Numbered from the stretch's first letter, positions 17,640-26,016 are shown. The stretch: DNA of 64,000 bases from Brevundimonas sp. (GCF_027484365.1 NZ_JAIXTC010000015.1:109411-173410), one strand, 5' to 3'. A program made the numbers and translations. The notes: generated from the sequence alone by a model not told the origin.

Positions 17640-18380
17640 ATGTCCTATGACGAAGACAACCGCCCCCGCGACCGCGGCGCCTATACGCCGCCGACCGACG
17701 ATGACCTGCCGTTCAATCGCGGCGGCTTCGACGCGCGTCGCGGCCCGCCCGCCAAGGCCCCGCCCGTCACCCTGATCGTCAGCGCGCTCGTGCTTCTGGC
17801 TCTGATCGTTGCCGTCGTGGTGATCTACAATTTGAGCGGACCGAAACCATCGGATGATGCTCCATTGATCGGCACGCCCATCGCCCAGATCAAGGTTGAG
17901 GCGCCGGATGACGCCCAGCCGGTCGATCCGGAAGCCGGCGTGGGCCTTTACGATCAGGCCGAGGATACGGCCGCCGCGCCCGAGTTCACCGCCCCGCCGG
18001 AAACTCCGCTGCCGCGTCCTGCGCCACGTCCCATCGAGACCGCCGAGGCCCTTCCCCCGGTTCGTCCCGCTGCCCCCGCGCCGACCCGTCCGACAACCCC
18101 GGCCGCCACCCCTCCCGCGCCTGTCGCCAACGGGGCCGGCGGAGCTGCGGCGGTCCAGATCGGCGCCTTCTCAACGACGGCCATCGCTGATCGGGAATAC
18201 GCCGCGGTCGCCGCCCGCTTCCCCCAGTTCGCCCGCAACGCCACCAAGCGGGTGCAGGAGGTGACGGCTTCGAACGGCTCCACCGTCTACCGCACCACCT
18301 TCACCGGCCTGAGCCGCGAGGACGCCCGCGCCTTCTGCTCCGCCATCGAAAGCGGCGGCGGCGACTGCCTGGTGCGATAG
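17640..18380 (+). CDS. SPOR domain-containing membrane protein
   Basis: This 246-aa bitopic protein has a short cytoplasmic N-terminus, one membrane helix (about residues 44-66, VTLIVSALVLLALIVAVVVIY), a long Pro/Ala-rich periplasmic linker (about 110-165) and a C-terminal SPOR domain starting AAAVQIGAFSTTAIADREY. SPOR domains bind denuded peptidoglycan at division sites, so a septal or envelope role is expected. The track start at 17505 lies in dgt; ATG 17640 is correct. nagZ starts 4 bases after its stop, so it is the first gene of a SPOR-nagZ-scpA-scpB unit. Confidence 0.9.
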   Translation: MSYDEDNRPRDRGAYTPPTDDDLPFNRGGFDARRGPPAKAPPVTLIVSALVLLALIVAVVVIYNLSGPKPSDDAPLIGTPIAQIKVEAPDDAQPVDPEAGVGLYDQAEDTAAAPEFTAPPETPLPRPAPRPIETAEALPPVRPAAPAPTRPTTPAATPPAPVANGAGGAAAVQIGAFSTTAIADREYAAVAARFPQFARNATKRVQEVTASNGSTVYRTTFTGLSREDARAFCSAIESGGGDCLVR

Positions 18381-18384
18381 GGAT

Positions 18385-19431
18385 TTGAACAGCGCCGCCA
18401 TCTACGGCTGTTCCGGCCCCGTCCTGACGGCAGAGGAGCGCGCCTTCTTCGCCGATGCGCGGCCGTGGGGCTTTATCCTGTTCCGCCGGAATGTGGAGAG
18501 CCCTGAGCAGGTGCTGAAGCTGACCAGCGATCTGCGCGACGCCGTGGGCTGGGACGCGCCGGTGCTGGTCGATCAGGAGGGCGGTCGGGTCCAGCGGCTG
18601 GGTCCTCCGCACTGGTGCAGATATCCGCCGGGCGACGCCTTCCTGAAGGCGACCAACGATCCGCTGGCGGCGCGCGAGCTGGCCCGGCTCGGAGGGCGGT
18701 TGATGGCCCACGACCTCAAGGCGGTGGGTATCAACATCGACTGCGCCCCGGTGCTGGACGTTCCGACGCCGGGCGCCCACGACATCATCGGCGACCGCGC
18801 CTATGCGAAGGATCCAGCCACCGTGACCCAGCTGGGCCGGGCGGTGGCGGAGGGTCTGCTGGCGGGAGGCGTTCTGCCGGTGATCAAACACATGCCCGGT
18901 CATGGCCGCGCCTTCGCCGACAGCCACAAGGAACTGCCGACGGTCCACGCGGATCTGGATGCCCTCGACACCTGGGACTTCGCGCCGTTCAAGGCTCTGT
19001 CGGACATGCCGATCGGGATGACGGCTCACATCGTCTTCACGGCCATCGACCGGAAGCGTCCGGCGACGCAGTCGAAAAAGGCGATCAGGCTCATCCGCGA
19101 GCATCTGGGCTTCGGCGGCCTTTTGCTGTCCGACGATCTCTGTATGAACGCCCTGTGGGGGACGCTGACGGAGCGGGCGCAGAGGTCGCTGAAGGCCGGC
19201 TGCGATCTGGTCATCCACTGGACCGGCGACATGGCCGAGATGCGTATGGTCGCCGCAGGCGTGCACAGGCTCAAGGGCGGGGCGGCGAGGCGGGCGCAGG
19301 CGGCGCTCGACCGGATCGTCCACACGCCCGAGCCGCTGGACGTCCGCGAGGCGCGGGACCGGTTCGACGCGATTCTGGAGGGTCGGCTCGACGCGTCGAA
19401 GGGGCCGGACGTCGGTGAGGCGCAGGCCTAG
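18385..19431 (+). CDS. nagZ: Beta-N-acetylhexosaminidase (glycoside hydrolase family 3)
   Basis: This 348-aa cytoplasmic enzyme removes GlcNAc from recycled anhydromuropeptides. LVDQEGGRVQRL, the mobile catalytic loop KHMPGHGRAFADSHKELP with its His/Asp pair, and the nucleophile region LLLSDDLCMNAL are all present and ordered as in NagZ. The start is TTG at 18385, only 4 bases past the SPOR gene's stop, with GATAGGG upstream; no better start fits the N-terminus. The neighbours (SPOR protein before, scpA after) are the usual context in this group. Confidence 0.94.
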   Translation: MNSAAIYGCSGPVLTAEERAFFADARPWGFILFRRNVESPEQVLKLTSDLRDAVGWDAPVLVDQEGGRVQRLGPPHWCRYPPGDAFLKATNDPLAARELARLGGRLMAHDLKAVGINIDCAPVLDVPTPGAHDIIGDRAYAKDPATVTQLGRAVAEGLLAGGVLPVIKHMPGHGRAFADSHKELPTVHADLDALDTWDFAPFKALSDMPIGMTAHIVFTAIDRKRPATQSKKAIRLIREHLGFGGLLLSDDLCMNALWGTLTERAQRSLKAGCDLVIHWTGDMAEMRMVAAGVHRLKGGAARRAQAALDRIVHTPEPLDVREARDRFDAILEGRLDASKGPDVGEAQA

Positions 19432-19434
19432 GTC

Positions 19435-20265
19435 ATGTCGGAAGCCTTCCAGCCGAATCTGGACTTCACAGCCGCGCAGGAGGTCGATGCGCGCGACGTC
19501 CTCGTGGTCGATCTGGACGGTTACGAGGGGCCTCTGCACGTGCTGCTGGCGTTGGCGCGGACACAGAAGGTCGATCTGCTGAAGCTATCGATCACCAGGC
19601 TGGCGGAACAGTATCTGGCCTTCGTGCACGAGGCCCGGCGTCGGAACTTCTCGCTGGCGGCCGACTATCTCGTTATGGCCTCCTGGCTGGCCTATCTGAA
19701 GTCGCGACTGCTGCTGCCCCGGACCGAGAAGGGCAAGGGCGACGAGCCGCCGGCGGAGGAGATGGCCGCGGCCCTGGCCTTCCGGCTGCAGAAGCTGGAG
19801 GCGATGCGCAAGGCGTCGGAGGCCTTGCTGGCCCGGCCGCAGCTGAAGCGGGACGTCTTCACCCGGGGCGACCCGGAGGCGACGGTGATCGTGCCGTCCG
19901 ACCGGATCGACGCCAGCCTGTACGAACTGATGGCGGCCTATGTCGGTCAGCGTCGGCGGGAGCAGGCCCGGCACTACAATCCCGGCCAGAGGGTCGAGGC
20001 TTACCCCCTGGAAGCGGCGCGGGACTGGCTGCGCGAGATCCTGCCCCGCATGGCCGACTGGACGCCGCTGGAGCGGGTCGCGCCGGTCCGTGACGGGGAG
20101 GGACCGAGCCAGGCCAGCCTGACCGCCTCGACCCTGTCGGCCAGTCTGGAGCTGGTCAAGGAAGGGGCGATGGACGTGCGTCAGGAGAAGGCCTTCGGCG
20201 AAGTCTGGCTGAAGCGGCGCGGGCAGGGGCCCGGGCTGGCCCAACCGCTGGAGCTGACGCCATGA
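19435..20265 (+). CDS. scpA: Segregation and condensation protein A
   Basis: This 276-aa kleisin bridges the SMC ATPase heads in the condensin complex that organises the chromosome. LDGYEGPLHVLLALARTQKVDLLKLSI is the N-terminal SMC-neck-binding region, and ASWLAYLKSRLLLP continues it; the winged-helix C-terminus lies after VTASTLSASLELVKEGAMDVRQ. It starts 3 bases after nagZ and its last 4 bases overlap the scpB start (ATGA). Length is typical for alphaproteobacteria. The smc gene is not in the window. Confidence 0.95.
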   Translation: MSEAFQPNLDFTAAQEVDARDVLVVDLDGYEGPLHVLLALARTQKVDLLKLSITRLAEQYLAFVHEARRRNFSLAADYLVMASWLAYLKSRLLLPRTEKGKGDEPPAEEMAAALAFRLQKLEAMRKASEALLARPQLKRDVFTRGDPEATVIVPSDRIDASLYELMAAYVGQRRREQARHYNPGQRVEAYPLEAARDWLREILPRMADWTPLERVAPVRDGEGPSQASLTASTLSASLELVKEGAMDVRQEKAFGEVWLKRRGQGPGLAQPLELTP

Positions 20266-20921
20266 GCGGGATCCAGTTTGCACCGGATGAGGGCGAGATC
20301 GAGCGGCGGGTCGAGGCCCTGCTGTTCGCGGCGGCGGGTCCGCTGTCGGCGGCGGATATCGCCCGGAGGCTTCCGGAGGGCGCCGAGGTCGGGCCGGCCA
20401 TCGCGGGCCTCAGGGCGCGCTATGAGGGCCGGGGGGTCGAGCTGGTCTGCGTCGCCGACCGCTGGAGCTTCCGCACGGCGGCTGACCTCGGCTTCCTGAT
20501 GACCGAGGAACGTGAGGAGCCGCGTCGTCTGTCCAAGGCGGCGCTGGAGACCCTGGCCATCATCGCCTACCACCAGCCTGTCACCCGGGCCGAGATCGAG
20601 AGCGTGCGGGGGGTTTCGATCTCCCGGGGCACGCTGGACCTGCTGCTGGAGATGGGGTTCGTGCGGCTGAGAGGCCGGCGGCGGACGCCGGGGCGGCCGG
20701 TCACCTATGCGACGGCGGACCGGTTCCTGGAACATTTCGGCCTGGCCAGCCTCTACGATCTGCCGGGCGCGGCGGAGATGAAGGCCGCCGGCCTGCTGGA
20801 CCTGTCGCTGCCCGTCGGGTTCGAGGTTCCGGATCCGTCGCGATCCGGCCCCGAGGAGGAAGACCCGATCGAGGAGGGCGACCAGCCCGAGTTCGCCCAG
20901 GACTTCATTAGCGGCGACTGA
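20262..20921 (+). CDS. scpB: Segregation and condensation protein B
   Basis: This 219-aa protein forms two winged-helix domains that dimerise and clasp ScpA. Key segments are [22 protein letters not shown] at the N-terminus, [30 protein letters not shown] in the middle, and [27 protein letters not shown]. The tail after about residue 175 is acidic and probably disordered. It overlaps scpA by 4 bases. The tatABC genes that often follow scpB in Caulobacter relatives are absent from this window; rpmJ follows instead. Confidence 0.95.
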   Translation: MSGIQFAPDEGEIERRVEALLFAAAGPLSAADIARRLPEGAEVGPAIAGLRARYEGRGVELVCVADRWSFRTAADLGFLMTEEREEPRRLSKAALETLAIIAYHQPVTRAEIESVRGVSISRGTLDLLLEMGFVRLRGRRRTPGRPVTYATADRFLEHFGLASLYDLPGAAEMKAAGLLDLSLPVGFEVPDPSRSGPEEEDPIEEGDQPEFAQDFISGD

Positions 20922-20935
20922 AGGCCCGACCCGGG

Positions 20936-20964
20936 TTGACGTCCGGGGGGTGTCTGGCTATACG
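20936..20964 (+). promoter_or_regulatory. Predicted sigma-70-type promoter of rpmJ
   Basis: TTGACG (20936-20941), a 17-base spacer, then TATACG (20959-20964). Both hexamers and the spacing are close to consensus for the housekeeping sigma factor. Initiation would fall near 20971, about 58 bases before the rpmJ ATG. Confidence 0.55.
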
Positions 20965-20973
20965 CACGCCTCC

Positions 20974-21006
20974 GCCGCCGGGCTTCCGCGCGGCTTTTCT
21001 ATTTTT
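20974..21006 (+). terminator. Terminator-like hairpin with T-rich tail in the rpmJ leader
   Basis: GCCGC (20974-20978), an 11-base loop, GCGGC (20990-20994), then TTTTCTATTTTT. The stem is short. It could end scpAB transcription, but it lies downstream of the predicted rpmJ promoter, so rpmJ transcripts would have to read through it. Confidence 0.4.
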
Positions 21007-21028
21007 GCTTTGCCCAGGATGCCCGACC

Positions 21029-21154
21029 ATGAAGGTCCGCAGCTCGCTCAAGTCGCTCAAGACCCGCCACCGCGACTGCAAGGTCGTGCGCCGCAAGGGC
21101 GTCGTCTTCGTGATCAACAAGACGGACCCGCGCTTCAAGGCGAAGCAGGGCTAA
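21029..21154 (+). CDS. rpmJ: 50S ribosomal protein L36
   Basis: This 41-aa ribosomal protein begins [24 protein letters not shown] and ends with the conserved [14 protein letters not shown]. It is the C-minus/long type: only one Cys (in RDCKVVRR) remains where zinc-binding L36 has three Cys and one His. This is the form found in many proteobacteria. It has its own promoter and a strong terminator, so it is a monocistronic unit. The track shows it only inside longer ORFs. Confidence 0.96.
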   Translation: MKVRSSLKSLKTRHRDCKVVRRKGVVFVINKTDPRFKAKQG

Positions 21155-21215
21155 AGACTTTCTGACGCTCGCTCGCGACCTCGTCGCGAACGGATTGAGC
21201 TCAGAACTACCCACA

Positions 21216-21244
21216 GGTCGCGGGCTTTAGTCCGCGACCTTTTT
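21216..21244 (+). terminator. Intrinsic terminator after rpmJ
   Basis: GGTCGCGG, an 8-base loop (GCTTTAGT, able to pair further), CCGCGACC, then five T. A perfect 8-bp GC-rich stem with a T-tract is the clearest terminator in the window. It isolates rpmJ from gapR. Confidence 0.85.
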
Positions 21245-21321
21245 CGTGCCTGCGGTTGAGCGCCTGCGTCCAGCATGGTTAGCGTCCCGCTCTTATTCTG
21301 TTGCCTTCCCGGAGACCTCCC

Positions 21322-21597
21322 ATGGCCGACGACGCCACTTTCGACGCCTCGCCGGACGTCCTGAACGCCACGGCCCAGGGCCGTCTGCGGACCATCATCG
21401 AGCGCATCGAGCGCCTCGAAGAGGACAAGGCCGCGATCATGGCAGACCAGAAGGAGGTCTTTGCCGAGGCCAAGGGCGAGGGCTACGACGTCAAGATCCT
21501 TCGCAAGGTCATCCGCATTCGCAAGCAGGACAAGGCCAAGCGCCAGGAAGAGGACGCGATCCTGGACCTGTATCTGTCGGCGCTCGGCGAGATCTGA
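21322..21597 (+). CDS. gapR: GapR nucleoid-associated protein (DUF2312)
   Basis: This 91-aa protein has the DUF2312 core TAQGRLRTIIERIERLEEDKAAIM followed by QKEVFAEAKGEGYDVKILRKVIRIRKQDKAKRQEE. In Caulobacter crescentus GapR binds overtwisted, AT-rich DNA ahead of replication forks and transcription and stimulates topoisomerases; that is established knowledge, applied here by homology. The helical coiled-coil region and the basic RKVIRIRKQDKAKR stretch are clear. ATG 21322 has GGAGA upstream. A weak promoter-like TTGAGC-N17-TTAGCG lies about 60 bases before the ATG. It is probably coupled to the unusual ORF that follows. Confidence 0.94.
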   Translation: MADDATFDASPDVLNATAQGRLRTIIERIERLEEDKAAIMADQKEVFAEAKGEGYDVKILRKVIRIRKQDKAKRQEEDAILDLYLSALGEI

Positions 21598-22028
21598 TCC
21601 TGAAGCGGACGCCCATAACGGGCGGTCCGAAGAGCCCACCCCGGAACAAGGGGGCCGGCTCACTCAAGCGCTCGACCGGGCTCAAGCCCGGTTCGGGCTT
21701 CCAGACAAAGAACAAGCCCGCGCCCGGCCCGTTCGAGGCCGAGCGAGAGGCCGCGCGCCGCCAGGCGCTGAACGCCCTCAAACGGGCCAAGCGCGCCGCC
21801 GACAAGGCCGGCATCACCCTTTCCGAATGGGAGGGGGAGTTCATCGAAGGCGTCTCCGACCGCATCAAGACCTATGGCCGCGCGTTCGGCGATCCCGAGA
21901 AGGGGGCCCCGGGCCAGGCCCTGTCGTCGATGCAGGGGCGCAAGCTCAAGGAGATCACGGCCAAGGCCAACGGTGAGGCGCCGAAGCGGCGCTGGGGGCG
22001 GAAGCCGCCATCGAGCGACGGCGAGTGA
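21597..22028 (+). CDS. Basic helical protein of unknown function, coupled to gapR, non-canonical start
   Basis: About 143 codons with strongly G/C-biased third positions run in the +2 frame directly from the gapR stop. The protein starts ILKRTPITGGPKSPP, has a Lys/Arg/Pro-rich N-terminus, a helical charged middle (EAERAARRQALNALKRAKRAADKAG) and a basic tail (KRRWGRKPP). I do not recognise it. There is no ATG, GTG or TTG before codon 117 or so, so initiation must be at ATC 21597 (overlapping the gapR TGA) or CTG 21600, with GGCGAG 6-9 bases upstream, or by frameshift from gapR. Its composition suggests nucleic-acid binding, which is inference. Confidence 0.65.
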   Translation: MLKRTPITGGPKSPPRNKGAGSLKRSTGLKPGSGFQTKNKPAPGPFEAEREAARRQALNALKRAKRAADKAGITLSEWEGEFIEGVSDRIKTYGRAFGDPEKGAPGQALSSMQGRKLKEITAKANGEAPKRRWGRKPPSSDGE

Positions 22029-22033
22029 TCCGG

Positions 22034-22058
22034 TTTCGTCCGGATCGTCCGGACGAAA
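22034..22058. repeat. Perfect 11-bp inverted repeat after the gapR-linked gene
   Basis: TTTCGTCCGGA, loop TCG, TCCGGACGAAA. No T-tract follows. It begins 6 bases after the stop of the gapR-linked gene and starts a cluster of CGGACGAA-like repeats. Confidence 0.7.
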
Positions 22059-22092
22059 ACTGGCGGACAAAACGGACGAAGCGGACGAAACG
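22048..22092. repeat. Short tandem CGGAC(G/A)AA-type repeats
   Basis: GGACGAAA, GGACAAAA, GGACGAAG and GGACGAAA recur at intervals of about 10-14 bases, with an inverted copy TTCGTCCG at 22136-22143. The unit equals one arm of the preceding hairpin. Function unknown. Confidence 0.55.
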
Positions 22093-22665
22093 CGAAAAAG
22101 TCGTTTTAATTCAGAAATCTGACGCGACCCCTGATTCGTCCGTTCGACAGGGAGGCGGACGTACCGCCCTCTCGCGACGTGCCGACTGTTAAAAACCCGA
22201 CGGGCAGGTGGGAAGGCGGGCATTCGACCGCAAGGGGAAGATAAGAATAAATTCATCGCCGTCCAGGCCGCTGTCGGACCGTTGGCGATGACTGCGTTCG
22301 ACCCAAGGCGGCGGCTAGGAATGTCCGCTCCCGGTATTGACCGACTGGATTTCAGGCACACGCATCGACCCGGCCGGCCGCGGCCAGACAACCGCGTCGA
22401 CAACTCCCACCTTTCGATCCGAAGACTCCGACGCCAGCAGCAGCGGTTCAAACCCCAGGCCTCAGCCCAGAGGCTCCCGACCACCCATGCGAGGATGGCG
22501 AACACCTTCAACACCGAACACCGATCTGATCGACGGACCCGCCCTTCACCGCTTCCGCGCCGCAGCCGATTCTGCCGGATCTGCTGCGTTGGCCTGATCG
22601 AGTCTTGGGGTAGGGGGCTTCAGCCGACGAGAGCTGACTGACTGCGCTGATCCTTTCGCCCGGCC
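22093..22665. other. Gene-poor interval between the gapR unit and a TonB receptor gene
   Basis: About 570 bases with lower GC than the surroundings, including A/T-rich patches (for example near 22095-22115 and 22240-22255). ORFs exist on both strands here but have scattered codon use and no recognisable product. I see no tRNA-like fold. It is a candidate for a non-coding RNA or decayed sequence, but nothing specific can be supported. Confidence 0.5.
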
Positions 22666-25600
22666 CTAGAAGGACTTCCTCAGGTTCACATACCAGTAGC
22701 GGCTGTACGGCGTGTAGACGGTGCCGAGATAGCCGTCCGACGCCAGCGGGGGCTGTTCGTTGGTCAGGTTGCGCACGCCGACACGAACCGCAGTGCCGTC
22801 CAACGCACCGGCCTGGTCGAACTCGTACTCGCCGTACAGATTTCCGGTGATCAGCGAGTCGACCACCCAGATCTGGTTCGACGGGTCGAGCAGTGCGTCT
22901 TGTTCGACGCTGCCGGTATAGGAGGTGAACGCGCCAACGGAGATGTTCTCGTAGCGCCATGTCGCCGACAGGGACCACTTCCATTCCGGGCGGCTGTTGT
23001 TGCGGATCAGGTTGCCCGCGCTGCCTGCGAATGAAATCAGCGGATCGATCTGTCCCTCGGCCTTGGCATCGATGAGGCCCTGAATGCCCGGCGACGGCTC
23101 CAGATAGAAGGTGAGCAGGTGTGAGGCATTCAGATTGACGTTGAAGTCCCCGAAGCGTGTGCCGTTCAGGTTCCACATGGCGCCAAAGTCGAAGCCCTCA
23201 ACCGTCTGGGGCTGAAGGTTGTCGTACAGATCCTTCACGTAGAGAATTTCCCCTGCGGGCGCCAGGCCCGTGCCGGCGAAGATCCTGATGTCGTCGGCTG
23301 TCGGGGCGGCGCGAACGACATTCGGGTTGGACAGTCCCTGTTTGCGCAACAGATAGTCCAATGTCAGCGCATTCTGGCCGCGGAATACGCCGACCATCCC
23401 GGTCTGCTCGACCTGCCACCAGTCCGCCGTGAAGGTAAAGTCTCCGATGCCTGCCGGGGAAAAGTCGGGCTGGATCACCGTGCCGAACGACAGGGTTTCG
23501 GATTCTTCCGGCTGCAGGTCCGGGTTGCCTGCGCGCTGTTCCGCCACCAGGCGGCGCACGCGGACGGTGTTGATCGAGGCGGTGTCGGCAAAGCCTGGAA
23601 CCAGTGTGGGCGTCGCGCCGCAACCCGCAAACGAGGTCATGGCTCTGCGACGGATCAAGGCTTCGCAATAGATCCAGTCGGTGCTGGAGTTGGAACGCGT
23701 TACGATCGTGGCGTTGATCTGCTCAAGGTTGGGCGCCCGGAACCCCTGGGCCCAGGAACCCCGGAAGCGGATGCCGTCGACCATGTCCCAGGCCACGGCG
23801 ACCTTGGGCTTGGCGACGTCGCCGAAGTCCGAATAGTGCTCGAAGCGACCGGCGATCTGGCCTTCCAGGCGATACACCAGAGGAATGTTCATCTCGGGCG
23901 AGACGATCGGAACGGCGAACTCGGCATAGGCCGAATACACATCGCGTTCGCCCGCGGTGTCCGGGCTCAGCGACGAGTTCACGAGGTCGCTGTAAACCGC
24001 GCCAGACGGGTCCGTGTATGTGATTGTGCCGTCGATACGCTGGTCGCGGTCGTCCAGTTGGGTTTCTCGACGGGCCTCGACGCCGGCGGCAAAGCCAAGA
24101 TCGCCACCGGGCAGGCGGAACAGGTCCGGGCGCGACACCTTGAAGTCCCCGAGGGCCAGGGTGGTTTCGGAATACCGCCGCATCTTGACGCGGATGGCGT
24201 TGAGAGCGGCGGTGCTGCTGGGGGTTCCGTCGCCGAAGCTGAAGTTGTTCAGGTCGCCGCCGTTGAACGGGTTGTAGGCGTCCGCGGTTGAAAGGGCGAG
24301 CTGCCTCTGGAGGGCGGTGTTGGAGACGTTGTCACTGATGTCTTCGGCGCTTGCTTCAGAATAGACGAGGGCGCTCTCCCAGTTCCATCCGTTCCAGTCG
24401 CCGCGCAGCCCGCCCAGCAGTCGGTACTGGTCGTTGGTGACGTTGACCTCGATCGGACCGAGGTCCTCGAAGCGATAGCCGCTGAGCAGAAGATCGACGC
24501 CTGCCGCAGGCGCCGTGATTCCGGTCAGCCGGTTCGGGTTCACGACCCCGTTGATCAGCGTTGCGCCGAAGGGATTGTAGAAATTGGTCCTGGGGATGGT
24601 GACCACGACCGATGACAAGGTGCTGATCGGCGCCTGGAAGGCCGTGGTTTCGGCATGGTAATAGCCCAACTCGCCGAAGGCCTCGACGTTTTCGTTGAGG
24701 TCATACCTGCCGGTGAGGAAGGCGTTCAGACGCTTGACTTCGGGCATGACGGTAAGGCCCTGGGCGGCGGAGTCGCTGAAGAGCCGCGAATCGATCACCG
24801 TGCCGGACCTCACGCAGATGCCGTCGGCGGCCGGTGCAGAACACCCGGTGAAGCTGGCGGGTTGCCTGGAGAAGGCCGTGAGATTGGAAGTAGCGCCGGC
24901 CAGACGGACCGTTGCGCCGGTCGGCCTGAACAGGCCCCAGGCGGTCAGGGACGAGCGGCTGTTCAGCGTGGCGGCGTTTTCAAAACCGGTACCGGTGAAC
25001 AGCGCGCGCTTGTCAAGGGAGGCGGTGTAGTCCTGGTCGGTCGTCTTGAGTTCAGACCGGTCGTCGTAGTTCAGGAAGAGCGAGATATTGCCCTGTCCTT
25101 CGGCAATGTCGCGGCCGCCGTACAGGCTCAGATTGGTTTCGGAGAGACCGGTTCCCTCGGCTGCGCCATACTGGGCAGAGACCGTCAGGCCGTTCATGTC
25201 GTCGCGCAGCACGGTGTTGATCACCCCGGCCACCGCGTCCGCGCCATAGATGGCGGCAGCACCGTCGCGGAGGACCTCCAGGCGCCTGAGGCCGCTGACC
25301 GGTATGGCGTTGGTGTTGTAGGTCAGGACCGGGACCAGCTGCTCGTTGGCCTGGGAGGTCGGGTGACCGACCACGCGCCGGCCGTTCAGCAGGACGAGTG
25401 TGTTGCCGATTCCAAGGTTGCGAAGATTGACTGAGCCCGTGTCGCCTCGCGCCGAGTTCGAGCTTGCGGGCAGGAATGAAGAGTTGAAGGTGACATCGCC
25501 CATTTGGGGAATCGAGCGAAGCAGATCGTCGCCCGACGTCGCGGCTGTGGCCAGGATCTGCTCCTCTGAGACGACCGTGACCGGAAGAGCCGCCGTAACC

Positions 25601-25764
25601 TTGGCACCGCGAATCTGCGATCCCACGACAATGATCTCATCGACCTCCGTGGCCTGTTCCTGAGCCTCCTGGGCGAGGGTCGGCGTCGTCCAGCCCGCTA
25701 TCATGATGGCGGTTGTCGCCAGCATGAACGATCGGGTCGAGCGACGAGACAGGGACGGGCGCAT
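22666..25764 (-). CDS. TonB-dependent outer-membrane receptor (divergent from ggt)
   Basis: This 1032-aa receptor has a signal peptide ending PTLAQ, a TonB-box-like EVDEIIVVGSQIRG, and a plug domain with NTLVLLNGRRVVG and DGAAAIYGADAVAGVINTVLR. A long 22-strand-type barrel ends in the aromatic C-terminal signature YWYVNLRKSF, as needed for BAM-dependent insertion. The track start at 26010 is too long; ATG 25764 begins MRPSLSRRSTRSFMLATTAIM, a clear signal. Such receptors import siderophores, sugars or peptides. The divergent gamma-glutamyltransferase suggests a glutathione or gamma-glutamyl peptide ligand, which is inference. Confidence 0.92.
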   Translation of the reverse strand: MRPSLSRRSTRSFMLATTAIMIAGWTTPTLAQEAQEQATEVDEIIVVGSQIRGAKVTAALPVTVVSEEQILATAATSGDDLLRSIPQMGDVTFNSSFLPASSNSARGDTGSVNLRNLGIGNTLVLLNGRRVVGHPTSQANEQLVPVLTYNTNAIPVSGLRRLEVLRDGAAAIYGADAVAGVINTVLRDDMNGLTVSAQYGAAEGTGLSETNLSLYGGRDIAEGQGNISLFLNYDDRSELKTTDQDYTASLDKRALFTGTGFENAATLNSRSSLTAWGLFRPTGATVRLAGATSNLTAFSRQPASFTGCSAPAADGICVRSGTVIDSRLFSDSAAQGLTVMPEVKRLNAFLTGRYDLNENVEAFGELGYYHAETTAFQAPISTLSSVVVTIPRTNFYNPFGATLINGVVNPNRLTGITAPAAGVDLLLSGYRFEDLGPIEVNVTNDQYRLLGGLRGDWNGWNWESALVYSEASAEDISDNVSNTALQRQLALSTADAYNPFNGGDLNNFSFGDGTPSSTAALNAIRVKMRRYSETTLALGDFKVSRPDLFRLPGGDLGFAAGVEARRETQLDDRDQRIDGTITYTDPSGAVYSDLVNSSLSPDTAGERDVYSAYAEFAVPIVSPEMNIPLVYRLEGQIAGRFEHYSDFGDVAKPKVAVAWDMVDGIRFRGSWAQGFRAPNLEQINATIVTRSNSSTDWIYCEALIRRRAMTSFAGCGATPTLVPGFADTASINTVRVRRLVAEQRAGNPDLQPEESETLSFGTVIQPDFSPAGIGDFTFTADWWQVEQTGMVGVFRGQNALTLDYLLRKQGLSNPNVVRAAPTADDIRIFAGTGLAPAGEILYVKDLYDNLQPQTVEGFDFGAMWNLNGTRFGDFNVNLNASHLLTFYLEPSPGIQGLIDAKAEGQIDPLISFAGSAGNLIRNNSRPEWKWSLSATWRYENISVGAFTSYTGSVEQDALLDPSNQIWVVDSLITGNLYGEYEFDQAGALDGTAVRVGVRNLTNEQPPLASDGYLGTVYTPYSRYWYVNLRKSF

Positions 25765-25827
25765 GGACTTCAATCCTGAGGTTTGAAAGGACGCCCCGAT
25801 TTCCCTCCGGACGGCCACCGTTGAAAC

Positions 25828-25841
25828 CGGGCGATCGCCCG
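25828..25841. promoter_or_regulatory. 14-bp perfect palindrome upstream of the TonB receptor gene
   Basis: CGGGCGATCGCCCG lies 64-77 bases upstream of the receptor ATG (25764, reverse strand). It could be an operator for a dimeric regulator. A GC-rich palindrome of this length can occur by chance in such DNA. Confidence 0.35.
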
Positions 25842-25924
25842 ATCTTGAATCACGACCTCGGTGCGACGTCGCGACTCCCGTACGAGGACTAGAAGCCGCC
25901 ACATTCAGGCCGTCAACGGTGAAG

Positions 25925-25947
25925 GTTGAAAATTGTTGGCGTTCAAC
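25925..25947. promoter_or_regulatory. Inverted repeat GTTGAA-N11-TTCAAC in the receptor/ggt divergent region
   Basis: Perfect 6-bp arms around an 11-base A/T-richer spacer, roughly midway between the divergent starts. The arm and spacer size suit a dimeric helix-turn-helix regulator. No such regulator gene is adjacent. Confidence 0.35.
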
Positions 25948-25995
25948 AAGATCTCGCTGCCCCGGGCACGTTATGCTGTGTGACCAGCCTTTTCC

Positions 25996-26016
25996 GCAGA
26001 GATCGGCCATCTCTGC
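25996..26016. promoter_or_regulatory. Inverted repeat GCAGAGAT-N5-ATCTCTGC upstream of ggt
   Basis: A perfect 8-bp inverted repeat with a 5-base centre, 78 bases before the preferred ggt ATG. It may be an operator or a leader hairpin. Confidence 0.45.

Noticed and set aside
21660-22514. 284-aa reverse ORF with a hydrophobic N-terminus (MLKVFAILAWVVGSLWAEAW)
   Set aside because: Most of it is antisense to the gapR-linked gene, and the rest lacks coding bias; the hydrophobic start alone is weak evidence.
22282-22641. Forward ORFs in the gap before the TonB receptor gene
   Set aside because: Low-complexity Arg/Pro/Ser translations, no ribosome binding site, no codon-position bias and no family resemblance.
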